NCBI GenBank assembly: GCA_039519185.1
Contig: CM076849.1
Location: forward strand, 68,256,784-68,320,783
DNA from: Astragalus membranaceus
Taxonomy: Eukaryota > Streptophyta > Magnoliopsida > Fabales > Fabaceae
Reading direction: 5' to 3'
Length of the DNA stretch: 64,000 bases
Positions within the stretch are counted from its first letter, which is position 1. Each line of letters starts with the position of its first letter. This document shows, piece by piece, positions 55,394-64,000 of this stretch. Made by a program: the position numbers and the translations under genes. The notes beneath the pieces are model-generated. The model saw only the letters and a list, made by a program, of their open reading frames with translations, was not told the DNA's origin and made no database searches.

Positions 55394-56646
55394 TGTTGGT
55401 TTTAATTTTCAAAAAACCTAAGTTGGTTGTAAGCCAATGGCTATATTAGTTAAAAAGCTGTTGGTGATCTTTTTGTTATTTACAAGTGGTTACTATGCCT
55501 AACAACTTGTAACTACCCTTAGAAGTTTGTTAAAACAAATTTAACAAACTGCATTTACATTGTATATATAGTTGATAGCAGAATGTAAAATAGAGAGTTA
55601 ATACAATAAATTTTCTTTTCAAAACTTTACAGTATATACCCTAAGTCTTCTGCTTCCTCTCCCTGCTGTGATCACTCCCTTTGTTCAGATTTCTAAGAGT
55701 GCCGTGTGTGTCAATATCTTCAACAAGTGGTTGAAGACCAATCCTCACAAAAAAACAAGAGAAACAACAAAGTCAGTAATACGTTTTAAGAGTCTGAAAA
55801 CAAAAAAAGGAAAGGAAAACAGAGAGAGAAGGGTGTGGGTTTTACCTGTTTCTCAAGGGAGAAACATTCTGATATCTGCTGGGTTCTTCAAAGCGTGAAG
55901 AACCATCTCTTACAACTCAGCCCAAAAAAAATAACAACAGAAAACGTGTTAAAGGGTTTCTGTGTGAAACAGAAACTAAAACAACAATCAAAGGTAAAGA
56001 TCAAGCGTGATTTTACCTGTTGAAGCTTCTCAGAAGCAGATCCTTCAAGATCTGTACCTGTAAAGTGAAAAACAGAGTTAGGTTTTGTCGAAGCAAAAAC
56101 CTAACAAAAAATAGTAAAGAAACGAGATTAAGGTTCAGAAATTACCTTCTGAAACTGCTAAAGGAAGCCTGTCATCAAGCTTCAAGTACCAGTAACAGAA
56201 GCTTCATCATCGAAGCAACATAAGCTCAGATCTCAGGTGACTCGGTGATCAATCCAAGTGGTTCTTCGCATCATCGTCATCAAGGATCATCATCGGTGGA
56301 GAGGGACAATCGTTTCACCGCATCATCACTGCTGGAGCAGCAAGTACAGTAAAACCCTAGAAAGGGTCTGAGAGAGAAGAAGAAGAAAGAACGAAGGATA
56401 TTTTGTTTATTTTATCTCACACCTAGCAGGACAAGTCTAGATGAACAATTAAGTCGGGTGAGGTCAAACACAACCCGCGTGTTGCTACAGTGCTCGGGTT
56501 CTGGGTGCCGCATGGATCAAGCCTGATCCAGCAGCAAATCACTACAAAGCGAGTTTGGGCCTACACCAAAGAAAGTGTTGTTTGCACCTCCTGGTCTCAT
56601 CAAAGCAACTTGCCAGCAAACATCATCAATTGGTAAAAATTCAACA
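55394..56646 (+). repeat. 3' LTR of Copia-C (1,253 bp), with a replaced block
   Basis: Matches the 5' LTR except at ~56,397-56,462. There a ~65-bp AT-rich sequence replaces the ~80 bp that both the 5' LTR (~37,263-37,342) and the Copia-D LTR (~58,441-58,515) retain. Confidence 0.9.
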
Positions 56647-56651
56647 CTATG
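56647..56651. repeat. Target-site duplication CTATG, right copy (Copia-C)
   Basis: Matches 36,257-36,261. Confidence 0.92.
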
Positions 56652-57400
56652 TAGGTCACGATATTTTTAGAAAAAATAATAAAAAAATTATTTAATCAAA
56701 AATTTTCTTTTATTATTCACTCTAATAATAAAAATATCATCTTATTTTTATTATCGAACCTTATGTTTTACTTATTTTTTGTTTGTATTTCAGTATTTGT
56801 ATGTGTGTGCACTAGTAAAAATAAACAAATATTTAACATATCTTTTTTTTTTGACAAAAAATATTTAACATATCTACTCTCATGAAAAAACCAAAAAACA
56901 TAATTCTAGGGGATGGCTTTGATATATTATACGTAGCTGTTAAGAACTGTTCATGGCTCTGTCCAAAAAAAAAATCTGTTCATGGAGAGTGATACTACTG
57001 CACTGACACAGCCTAATCTCTTTGGCCAAATATGTGGGAATAGATGTATTAACTCTCTAATATTTATCATCGATAATTAATATTTAAAACAATTATTCTT
57101 TATTTATAATCTACTATCTAACAAATTTACTATCTACTATAATCTATTATCAACTAAAATAATCAATTGAAACTACCAGATAACTGCACTGATTTATAAA
57201 AAACATGGGGATAACTGCAGTGATATATAAAAAAACACGGGATTAATATTTGCCACTGATAATTATAATTTTTGAAAACTTCTATCTAAAAAAACAAGAA
57301 GGCTTAATGACTATTTAAACTGATAAATATTTAAAATACATGCGACAAATATTTGTCACTAATACCTAAGTTCAAAATATAAGTTTTCACTAGCTTAGGA
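56652..57400. repeat. Segment U, copy 2, right part
   Basis: Continues segment U from GTAGGTCACGATATTTTT. It includes the T-rich insert near 56,846 shared with copy 3 but absent from copy 1. It is internally shortened after ~57,365 compared with copy 1, losing most of the minisatellite and the Helitron-like hairpin. It ends ACTAGCTTAGG, where copy 3 begins. Confidence 0.82.
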
Positions 57401-57443
57401 AAAAATATAAGTTCAAAATATGCCACCGGAGCTTGGTCCAATG
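57401..57443. repeat. Segment U, copy 3, left part (interrupted by Copia-D)
   Basis: Repeats the start of segment U up to CTTGGTCCAATG. One base differs from the CTATG target. Copia-D begins at exactly the point where Copia-C begins in copy 2. Confidence 0.82.
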
Positions 57444-58702
57444 TGTTGGTTTTAATTTTCAAAAAACCTAAGTTGATTGTAAGCCAACGACTATATTAGT
57501 TAAAAAGCTGTTGGTGATCTTTTTGTTAGTTACAAGTGGTTACTATGCCTAACAACTTGTAATTACCCTTAGAAGTTTGTTAAAACAAATTTAACAAACT
57601 GCATTTACATTGTATATATAGTTGATAGCAGAATGTGAAATAGAGAGTTCATACAATAAATTTTCTTTACAAAACTTTACAGTATATACCCTAAGTCTTC
57701 TGCTTCCTCTCCCTGCTGTGATCACTCCCTTTGTTCAGATTTCTAAGAGTGCTGTGTGTGTCAATATCTTCAACAAGTGGTTGAAGACCAATCCTCACAA
57801 AAAAACAAGAGAAACAACAAAGTCAATAATACGTTTTCAGACACTGAAAACGAAAAAAGGAAAGGAAAACAGAGAGAGAAGGGTGTGGGTTTTACCTGTT
57901 TCTCAAGGGAGAAACATTCTGATATCTGCTGGGTTCTTCAAAGCGTGAAGAACCATCTCTTACAACTCAGTCCAGAAAAAATAACAACAGAAAACGTGTT
58001 AAAGGGTTTCTGTGTGAAACAGAAACTAAAACAACAATCAAAGGTAAAGATCAAGCGTGATTTTACCTGTTGAAGCTTCTCAAAAGCAGATCCTTCAAGA
58101 TCTGTACCTGTAAAGTGAAAAACAGAGTTAGGGTTTTGTCGAAGCAAAAATCTAACAAGAAACAGTAAAGAAAAGAGATTAAGTTTCAGAAATTACCTTC
58201 TGAAACTGCTAAAGGAAGCCTGTCATCAAGCTTCATGTACCAGTAACAAGCTTCATCATCGAAGCAACATAACCTCAGATCTCAGGTGACTCAGTGATCA
58301 AACCAAGTGGTTCTTCGCATCATCGTCATCAAGGATCATCATCGGTGGAGAGAAGTGTTTCACCGCATCATCACTGCTGGAGCAGCAAGTACAGTAAAAC
58401 CCTAGAAAGGGTCTGAGAGAGAAGAAGAAGAAAGAACGAAGGATCAGAAGCAACAAGAAGAAGACAACAGTTCTTGGTTTTCTGAGAGAAAACCTAATTT
58501 CTGTCTTTTAAACATCGGGTCAAACACAACCCGCGTGTTGCTACAGTGCTCGGGTTCTGGGTGCCGCATGGATCAAGCCTGATCCAGCAGCAAATCACTA
58601 CAAAGCGAGTTTGGGCCTACACCAAAGAAAGTGTTGTTTGCACCTCCTGGTCTCATCAAAGCAACCTGCCAGCAAACATCATCAATTGGTAAAAATTCAA
58701 CA
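57444..58702 (+). repeat. 5' LTR of Copia-D (1,259 bp)
   Basis: Very similar to the Copia-C 5' LTR and retains the block that the Copia-C 3' LTR has lost. Short ORFs within are not genes. Confidence 0.92.
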
Positions 58703-58888
58703 TGGTATCATAAAGCAAGACGATTCAGGGACATTTACTTAACTCAAAACCAGTTCTTAATCTTCTTTCATTATCTTTACAGTTTTCTGTTGCCTACACA
58801 GTAAGTGACTGTGTAGGTGTGCTATTTTGACAGTTTTTAGTGTTTTGAAACAGGTGATAGAAAGTGTTAATCAAGGTTTCAAACCAGC

Positions 58889-59279
58889 ATGTCAAGTGCA
58901 AGTCTGTCCACCCAGATTCCCAAACTAAATGGGAAAAACTGGGATAGATGGTATTTGCAAATGGAAGCCATCATTGGATTCTATGATGTTCTAGATATTG
59001 TTCAAGAAGGGGTTCCTGAGCTACCTGAGGAACCAACTCCTGCACAAACAGCTGAACACAAGGAAAATACAAAAAAGGATTGGAAGGCCCTCTATCTCAT
59101 ACACCAGGGGTGTGATGAGAGCAACTTTGACAGAATTAGAGGCATAAAAGTCTCTAGAACTGTCTGGGATCTCCTTGACAAATATTACAATGGGGCTGCC
59201 CCAGTCAAGGAAGAAAAATTGCAATCCTTAAGAAAGCAGTATGAAAACCTGAACATGTAAGAAAATGAAAGCATCACTG
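58889..59279 (+). pseudogene. gag: Copia-D gag stub
   Basis: Same start (ATG at 58,889) and almost the same first 123 residues as Copia-C gag. It then has a TAA stop at 59,258-59,260 where Copia-C has CAA. Homology ends at 59,279, where the sequence jumps to the 3' LTR end. Only the N-terminal capsid region could be made. Confidence 0.9.
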
Positions 59280-59313
59280 CCAGCAAATCACATCAATTGG
59301 TAAAAATTCAACA
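59277..59313 (+). repeat. 37-bp remnant of Copia-D 3' LTR
   Basis: Starts CTGCCAGCAAATCACATCAA and ends AAAATTCAACA. It matches the last bases of the Copia-C LTRs with small changes. CTG at 59,277-59,279 is shared by both parents of the deletion junction. Confidence 0.85.
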
Positions 59314-59733
59314 CTATGTAGGTCACGATATTTTTAGAAAAAATAATAAAAAAAGTATTTAATCAAAAATTTTCTTTTATTATTCACTCTAATAATAAAA
59401 ATATCATCTTATTTTTATTATCGAACCTTATGTTTTACTTATTTTTTGTTTGTATTTCAGTATTTGTATGTGTGTGCACTAGTAAAAATAAACAAATATT
59501 TAACATATCTTTTTTTTGACCAAAAATATTTAACATATATATCTACTCTCATGAAAAAACCAAAAAACATAATTCTAGGGGATGGTTTTGATATATTATA
59601 CGTAGCTGTTAAGAACTGTTCATGGCTCTGTCCAAAAAAAAAAAATTTGTTCATGGAGAGTGATACTGCACTGACACAGCCTAATCTCTTTGGCCAAATA
59701 TGTGGGAATAGATGCATTAACTCTCTAATATCT
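59314..59733. repeat. Segment U, copy 3, right part (truncated)
   Basis: Follows segment U from CTATGTAGGTCACG, with the T-rich insert near 59,508, up to AACTCTCTAATAT at ~59,731. It then diverges completely from copies 1 and 2. Confidence 0.82.
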
Positions 59734-61012
59734 AAAGTAGACAATTGAGCACACCTAACAGATTCATTAGTCAAAAGAAAATCATCATCATGCTCAGCTT
59801 GATCAATATCTAAAATTTTTTTTCGTCCCCACATGAGTTTCTCTTTTTCAGATAATCAAGCTTGCTTGTGAGTGTGCCTAATTTGAGTCCCAAATAGTAT
59901 TCCTACACGTTCATTCATGATTAGGGTTGGAGCAACAGTTTTAAGAAAGGGATAACTATTGTTAGTTTAGATGACTCAAATAGATATAATAGGTGAAATT
60001 AGGTTAATTTTTATGACATGTGGTGACTATAACCATATTCTCATTCTTTTACGTTTTTACCGTTTTCATTTGGAAGTTACAACTTAAAAGCGTGACTAAA
60101 TAACTATATTTTAATTTTCAAAAAAAAAATTTATTGGACTTTTCACTTGACACTCTTAAGTGTTAAATTCTCACCATTCAATCCATTTTCTCACTTTTTT
60201 TAATATTTCTCTTTCACTACACTATAAAGTCATTGGAGAGAAGCGACGTGTGAGCCAACTTGTTCTCATTATAACATTATAGACATTTTGTTCATCTACA
60301 ATCACAAACTTTAAGATGACTAAACCATTAAATTTTTACTAGTTACAAGACAATTGGGAGGGGAAAAATATAACTTAATCAATAGAAGAACAAGTGCTAC
60401 TATGAGCCCCTTTTTTACAACTTATTTTAAAGAATAATCAGTTTATTTAAAAAAATCTATTTTAGAAGTTTTCCATCATTTGATGCAGCTTTTTAAAAAA
60501 TGAGAATCTAAAAACTGCTTCAAATGAGAATCTATTTTGATTAGTTTCTCATAAAAATCATTTTCCTAATATTGATTTTTTTAAAATAAGTGGTTTTCAG
60601 TAATGTTACACTAAAACAAAACAATTTCCCATTTTCATAAAAATCTCTAAAAACTAATTTCTAATTTTTTTACGGGACTAATATCTAAATTATTTAACAA
60701 AAAAATCAATTATTTTTTAATCCATAACAAACAGACCATGTATGTCAGTGTGATAGGCGGTTTAATTATGTTTTTTCGTCCTTTAATTATAGAAGTTTTT
60801 GTTTTCTTGGAAAAATATCTTTTTGCTTTTCATTTCTATATTTCCTAAATTTTATTTTTGTCCCAAGCAAAATTCTTTTTGTTTTTCGTTCCTTTAACAA
60901 ATGTCTATTTTCGGAATTAGTCCTCATTTACTTCATGATTCATAAAATTTAGGGGGAATACTATTTTTCCTTCTTGATGATTTTTCCTTAGGGTGTGCCT
61001 TTTAAAACTAGT
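59734..61012. other. AT-rich non-coding DNA
   Basis: No coding sequence, LTR or tandem array recognised. Poly-A/poly-T-rich stretches (60,420-60,720) look like decayed repeat sequence but no boundaries could be set. Confidence 0.5.
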
Positions 61013-61075
61013 TGTAACATCCCCTAATTGGCTAATCTAATTAAATTAAATTAGCAAAGAAATTAAAGTGACTTT
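61013..61075 (+). repeat. 63-bp stub of a Ty3-type LTR, cut by element E
   Basis: TGTAACATCCCCTAATTGG has the start typical of plant Ty3/gypsy LTRs. The sequence ends at 61,075, where the TGTAACGCCC end of element E begins. Orientation is inferred from the TGTAACA start and could be reversed. Confidence 0.45.
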
Positions 61076-61787
61076 TGTAACGCCCAAATATTTAATTAAA
61101 TTATTTAATTAAATTATTTAGGTATCCATTTATTCATTTATTTATTTCAGTTGGTGTAATTATATTAGCATTTGATTAAGAGGCGTATAATTGGATATTA
61201 GGAGGTGGTGTTAGTGATCGGGCTTAAGCTGGAGGAAAGCCCGTGATCCAAGAGCCCACTAGCTAGGCGCATAGGTGAAGTGCCTAGGCTAGGGTTTTGG
61301 CTCATTTTTGCGAATTGGTTGAGAAAAAGATAGAGAGGAGAGGAGAAGAAGTTCGGCGCATCCAAGGGAGGAGAAGAGAGGATTTCACGAATTCAAGGAG
61401 AAGAAGGAAGCTGTGTTGCTGAGGTTATTATTGGTGACTTGATCAAGAGGATTAGTGCTCTCCTACTATAAGGTAAGGGTTGGGTTCTTCCTTATAATGG
61501 GGTTTTATGATGGGGTTATGTGGGGATAGGTCCTATAATACCTCTTGATTGATTTTGATGTTTGATTTGGTGATAGTTGAATTATAACTAGGTTGAATTG
61601 AAATTTGGCTTGTTGGTGATTGTTGTGACTCTAAAAATTGGTGATTCGTTGTTGTTATAACTAATTGCATGCTAGGTGTTCGATAAATTGTTGTTTGGTG
61701 TGATGATTGACAATTCATGGTGAATGACATTGGTGGTTAATGATTGGTGATTTAAATTGGTGAAATAACTAAAATATAGACCCCTAG

Positions 61788-62300
61788 GGCGCCATGGGCG
61801 CCATTGTCCTAGATGTTGTTTTTGGCGCCCTGTGCCTGGGCGCCGTGCCTGACCCTGTTGCTTGGTGTTCTGTTGTTGTTTCTGGCGCCCTGTGCATGGG
61901 CGCCGTGTCTAGTGTGTGCCAGTGTGTGTGTGTGTTGCTGTGTCTTGGCGCAGGGGCGCCATGGGCGCCTGTTCCTGAGTTGTGTTGCGCGCTGTCTTGG
62001 CGCAGGGGCCCCATGGGCGCTGTTCCCGTGTCTGGTGCGTGTTCCTGTTCTGTGTTGCGTTTGTGTTGTAGGCTGTCTGGGCGCCAAGGGCGCCAATTCC
62101 TGTGCCATGTTGCGTTTTTGATGTGTTCTGGACTGTCTGGGCGCCAAGAGCGCCATCTCCTGCAGTGTTGCTAGGCGCCCTGCTCCTGGGCGCCAGGTTC
62201 AGTTATGTTTCCTGTTGCTGGGCGCCCTGCTCCTGGGCGCCAGTCTCCTGTGTTGCGTTTTCCTGCTAGGCACCCTGCTCCTGGGCGCCGTTTTCAGCAT
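61788..62300. repeat. GGCGCC-rich degenerate repeat block in LTR E
   Basis: About twenty GGCGC/GCGCC motifs in phrases such as GGCGCCCTG(T/C)...CCTGGGCGCC, spaced at irregular intervals of tens of bases. Pairs of these form short inverted repeats. Confidence 0.85.
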
Positions 62301-62663
62301 GTGTCTCAGTTTTTCCCCAATTTTGTTTTCAACATATCTTTTGACTCGGGAGTCCGATTGAGACGTTTCAAAATGTTTTGGAAAGCTTATTCAGAGGCCT
62401 AGCTGAATATTCTAATTTGAGGCAAAGTAATCAAATTTTCTGGAAATTGTTACCCGTTGGTTTAGACGTTAAATGTTGCCGTTTATAAAAAGGAAAATTG
62501 TCACGTCTCAATTATTTTGGAAAAATTGTCACGTCTCAATTATTTTGGAAAAATTGTCGTTGTCCCAAATATTTTGGAAAATTGTCGTTGTCTCCGGTGT
62601 TGGGAAAAATCATCGCGTCTCAAATGTTTTGGAAATTGTTGTCCTCTTGGTGTCTTGGTGCTG

Positions 62664-63010
62664 TTTGAGCTAGGTGTGAAGGCTCAAACCTTGGTGTTGT
62701 CGGGGCTAGGTGTGAAGGCTCCATCTCTTGGTGTTCCGTTGTTTCGGGCAGTTGGTGTTTCGGTGTCGTTGGGCTAGGTGTGAAAGCCCAATTCTGGTGA
62801 TATTCGGTGATTGAGTTTGGTGTGTCACATTGTGACTAATTTTTGGTGAGTGTCTGTGTGCATTCATGGTGTCGCATACAGCATACGCATTTATTTTGGT
62901 GAAGGCCTTTGGTCTTGGAGCTGGGTGTGAAAGCTCAATTTTTCTAAAACTAGTGAGCCGGGTGTGAAAGCTCAATTTTTGGTGAATTGGTGAGCCGGGT
63001 GTGAAAGCTC
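62664..63010 (+). repeat. Six hairpin repeats with a GGTGTGAA loop in LTR E
   Basis: Copies at 62,664-62,688, 62,702-62,722, 62,769-62,791, 62,918-62,936, 62,955-62,973 and 62,992-63,010. Each has complementary or nearly complementary arms (TTTGAGC/GCTCAAA, TTGGGCT/AGCCCAA, GAGCT/AGCTC, GAGC/GCTC) around a (A/G)GGTGTGAA core. The second copy has imperfect arms. Confidence 0.85.
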
Positions 63011-63664
63011 TCAATTTTGGTGACGCCTCTATTTACGGGCAAAAATTTTGGTGATTTGGTACCACATGCATATGCCCGTTGGTGTGGGTTGCATTCACGC
63101 ATTATCATGACATTTGGTGACTGATTGTGGTGTTCATATTTGACGTGTGTTTATGAATAGATGTGTGTAGTGGAACGGTAGATATAGTTGTCATATTCTA
63201 GCATATTTCCTATCATTTTACGCTATTATATTGGAGATATCTCACCCCTTCTGTTTGAATGTTACCCCTATGCGGTAACGTGCAGGTGATTGCGAGTGAA
63301 AGCCTAGTTACCTTCGCTAGTCTGAGTCGGTGTCCTTTGCTTTAATATGTAACACTCAAGGGGGGAAACGAACCTAGACTTTGGCTGTTGCATTTTACTA
63401 TTTGGAGTCCATTCCGGACGTTATGATTTTATCATTTTGAAACTTATTTCTATTTCCGCTGCGTGGTGATGCATTTTTGACGATATGGTTAATTAAACTG
63501 GTGTTATGGGCTTCGTTCCTTTTCGATAAAGTGAATATATATCGCATGTGACGTTTTGAACTATTGATGAATGTGTGACATCTCTTTTCGAAGTATGAAA
63601 TAATTTTTTTTGTAACTCTGATTTTATTAAATAATTATCGGGTAGAAAAGGGGTGTTACATTAG

Positions 63665-63676
63665 TGGTATCAGAGA
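63665..63676 (+). other. Primer-binding site of element E
   Basis: TGGTATCAGAGA four bases after the LTR end, of initiator tRNA-Met type (the last base differs from the usual C). Confidence 0.82.
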
Positions 63677-63782
63677 AAAAGTTCGGTCTGTCCGGCCAAG
63701 TTGTCCAGTCGTAGTGTCAATTGACAATGGCGTGTTGTCAATTATATCTAACTGTTGGTTGTTTTGTAGCAAGTGAGTTGAA

Positions 63783-64000
63783 ATGGCTGGGAGGAACGAT
63801 GCTGCAATTGCTGCTGATTGTTGTAAGAAGTTGAATCTTGTATTGTCTGCTATGAATGGAGAGATGGTTGTCGACACTCCAGCTAAGGGGTCGGTAACTA
63901 CCTCTCTAGTGTGTTCTCAGTGTCCCTTGTCGATCTTCGACAGAGACTTTGTTGTGGATTTTGTTTGCTTGCCGTTGAGCGTACTGGATGTAATTTTGGG
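63783..64000 (+). pseudogene. Element E gag-protease fusion ORF (internally deleted, partial)
   Basis: An open frame from the ATG at 63,783 to the window end. The first ~11 residues (MAGRNDAAIAA) are a typical plant Ty3 gag start. From residue 12 the text (KKLNLVLSAMNGEMV..DTPAKGSV...LDVILG) is the second half of the retroviral-type aspartic protease. The capsid, the zinc knuckle and the protease active-site D-S/T-G segment that should lie between are missing, yet the frame is kept. What follows beyond 64,000 is unknown. Confidence 0.82.

Larger units (their letters stand above)
36262..56646 (+). mobile_element. Copia-C: Ty1/Copia LTR retrotransposon, interrupted by element B
   Basis: LTRs at 36,262-37,524 and 55,394-56,646, TSD CTATG, gag and pol remains in the order usual for Copia, and a purine tract AATTAAGGGAAGG (55,381-55,393) before the 3' LTR. 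Without element B it is about 7.1 kb. The gag-pol reading frame is damaged by a frameshift and stops. Gag differs from the SIRE-like gags (DRWYLQMEA start, a single knuckle), so this is another Copia lineage. Confidence 0.93.
57444..59313 (+). mobile_element. Copia-D: internally deleted copy of Copia-C
   Basis: Consists of a complete 5' LTR (57,444-58,702), the TGGTATCATAAAGC primer site, the first 372 bp of gag and then only the last 37 bp of a 3' LTR (59,277-59,313). The right flank CTATG (59,314-59,318) and the left flank CAATG differ at one base. It sits at the same place in segment U as Copia-C. Confidence 0.9.
61076..63660 (+). repeat. 5' LTR of Ty3/gypsy element E (2,585 bp)
   Basis: Starts TGTAACGCCCAAAT and ends GGGTGTTACA, followed by a PBS. 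It contains a GGCGCC-rich block (~61,788-62,300), a twofold 27-bp repeat of ATTGTCACGTCTCAATTATT (~62,498-62,560), and six hairpin repeats (62,664-63,010). Peptides predicted in the GGCGCC block are compositional and are not genes. Confidence 0.88.
61076..64000 (+). mobile_element. Ty3/gypsy LTR retrotransposon E, 5' end (runs off window)
   Basis: 5' LTR, PBS and the start of an internally deleted gag-pol frame are present. The rest lies beyond 64,000. The protease passage (DTPAKGSVTTSLVC...VCLPLS) is of the chromovirus/Tekay-like kind common in plants. The lineage is an inference. Confidence 0.85.

Noticed and set aside
61794..62174. Overlapping open frames of 100-126 codons on both strands, rich in Cys/Gly/Ala or Pro/Arg/His
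   Set aside because: They lie in the GGCGCC repeat block of an LTR, occur in several frames at once and show no recognisable domain. Their openness is compositional.

Overview
This is plant nuclear DNA made almost entirely of transposable elements. I found no convincing host gene, rRNA, tRNA or CRISPR array. A legume host is my inference. It rests on SIRE/Maximus-type Copia elements with two gag zinc knuckles, and on very large Tat/Ogre-type Ty3 derivatives primed by an Arg-tRNA-like sequence. The species cannot be fixed from the sequence alone.

Left part (1-32,018). The 5' LTR of a minus-strand Ty3/gypsy element (56-2176, iMet PBS at 41-53) runs off the left edge. It abuts a decayed fragment (2177-2549) and then a minus-strand LINE. 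The LINE is split: its 3' part (zinc-binding and RNase H domains, poly-A tail) is at 2550-3978 and its reverse-transcriptase part at 30,939-32,018. Between them sits a 26.96-kb minus-strand Tat/Ogre-type element, 'A' (3979-30,933), flanked by the 5-bp duplication GCCGT. Element A has two ~2.8-2.9-kb LTRs and no gag or pol. Two Copia elements of one SIRE-like family lie inside it. Copia-1 (7208-15,064, minus, TSD AATCT) keeps full-length gag and pol. Copia-2 (18,540-24,220, plus, TSD ATTTC) keeps an intact gag but has lost nearly all of pol.

Middle (32,019-36,261). This holds a ~1-kb foldback/MITE-like element with a CT microsatellite, a ~1.4-kb element with long terminal inverted repeats, and the first of three copies of a ~1.36-kb segment ('U') that ends in a Helitron-like hairpin plus CTAG.

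Right part (36,208-59,733). The second copy of U is interrupted by Copia-C (36,262-56,646, plus, TSD CTATG). Its gag-pol carries a frameshift and several stops. Between gag and protease it is split by a second Tat/Ogre-type non-coding element, 'B' (38,707-52,027, minus, TSD TAGTG). The two 2.78-kb LTRs of B differ at only a few positions, so B moved very recently although it encodes no recognisable protein. The third copy of U carries Copia-D at the same site, reduced by an internal deletion to one LTR, a gag stub and 37 bp of 3' LTR.

Right end (59,734-64,000). AT-rich non-coding DNA is followed by a 63-bp stub of one Ty3 LTR. It is cut by the 5' LTR of a plus-strand Ty3/gypsy element 'E' (61,076-63,660, PBS at 63,665). 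The E reading frame fuses the gag start directly to the middle of the protease and runs off the window.

How the parts work together: Copia-1 could in principle still make most retrotransposition proteins, although one predicted RNase H acid is changed. Copia-2, A and B look like dependants that use proteins made elsewhere. A recurring theme is dense arrays of short palindromes or hairpins inside LTRs of three unrelated families. In the SIRE-like family, 12 ATCGAT sites lie just upstream of the TATA box.
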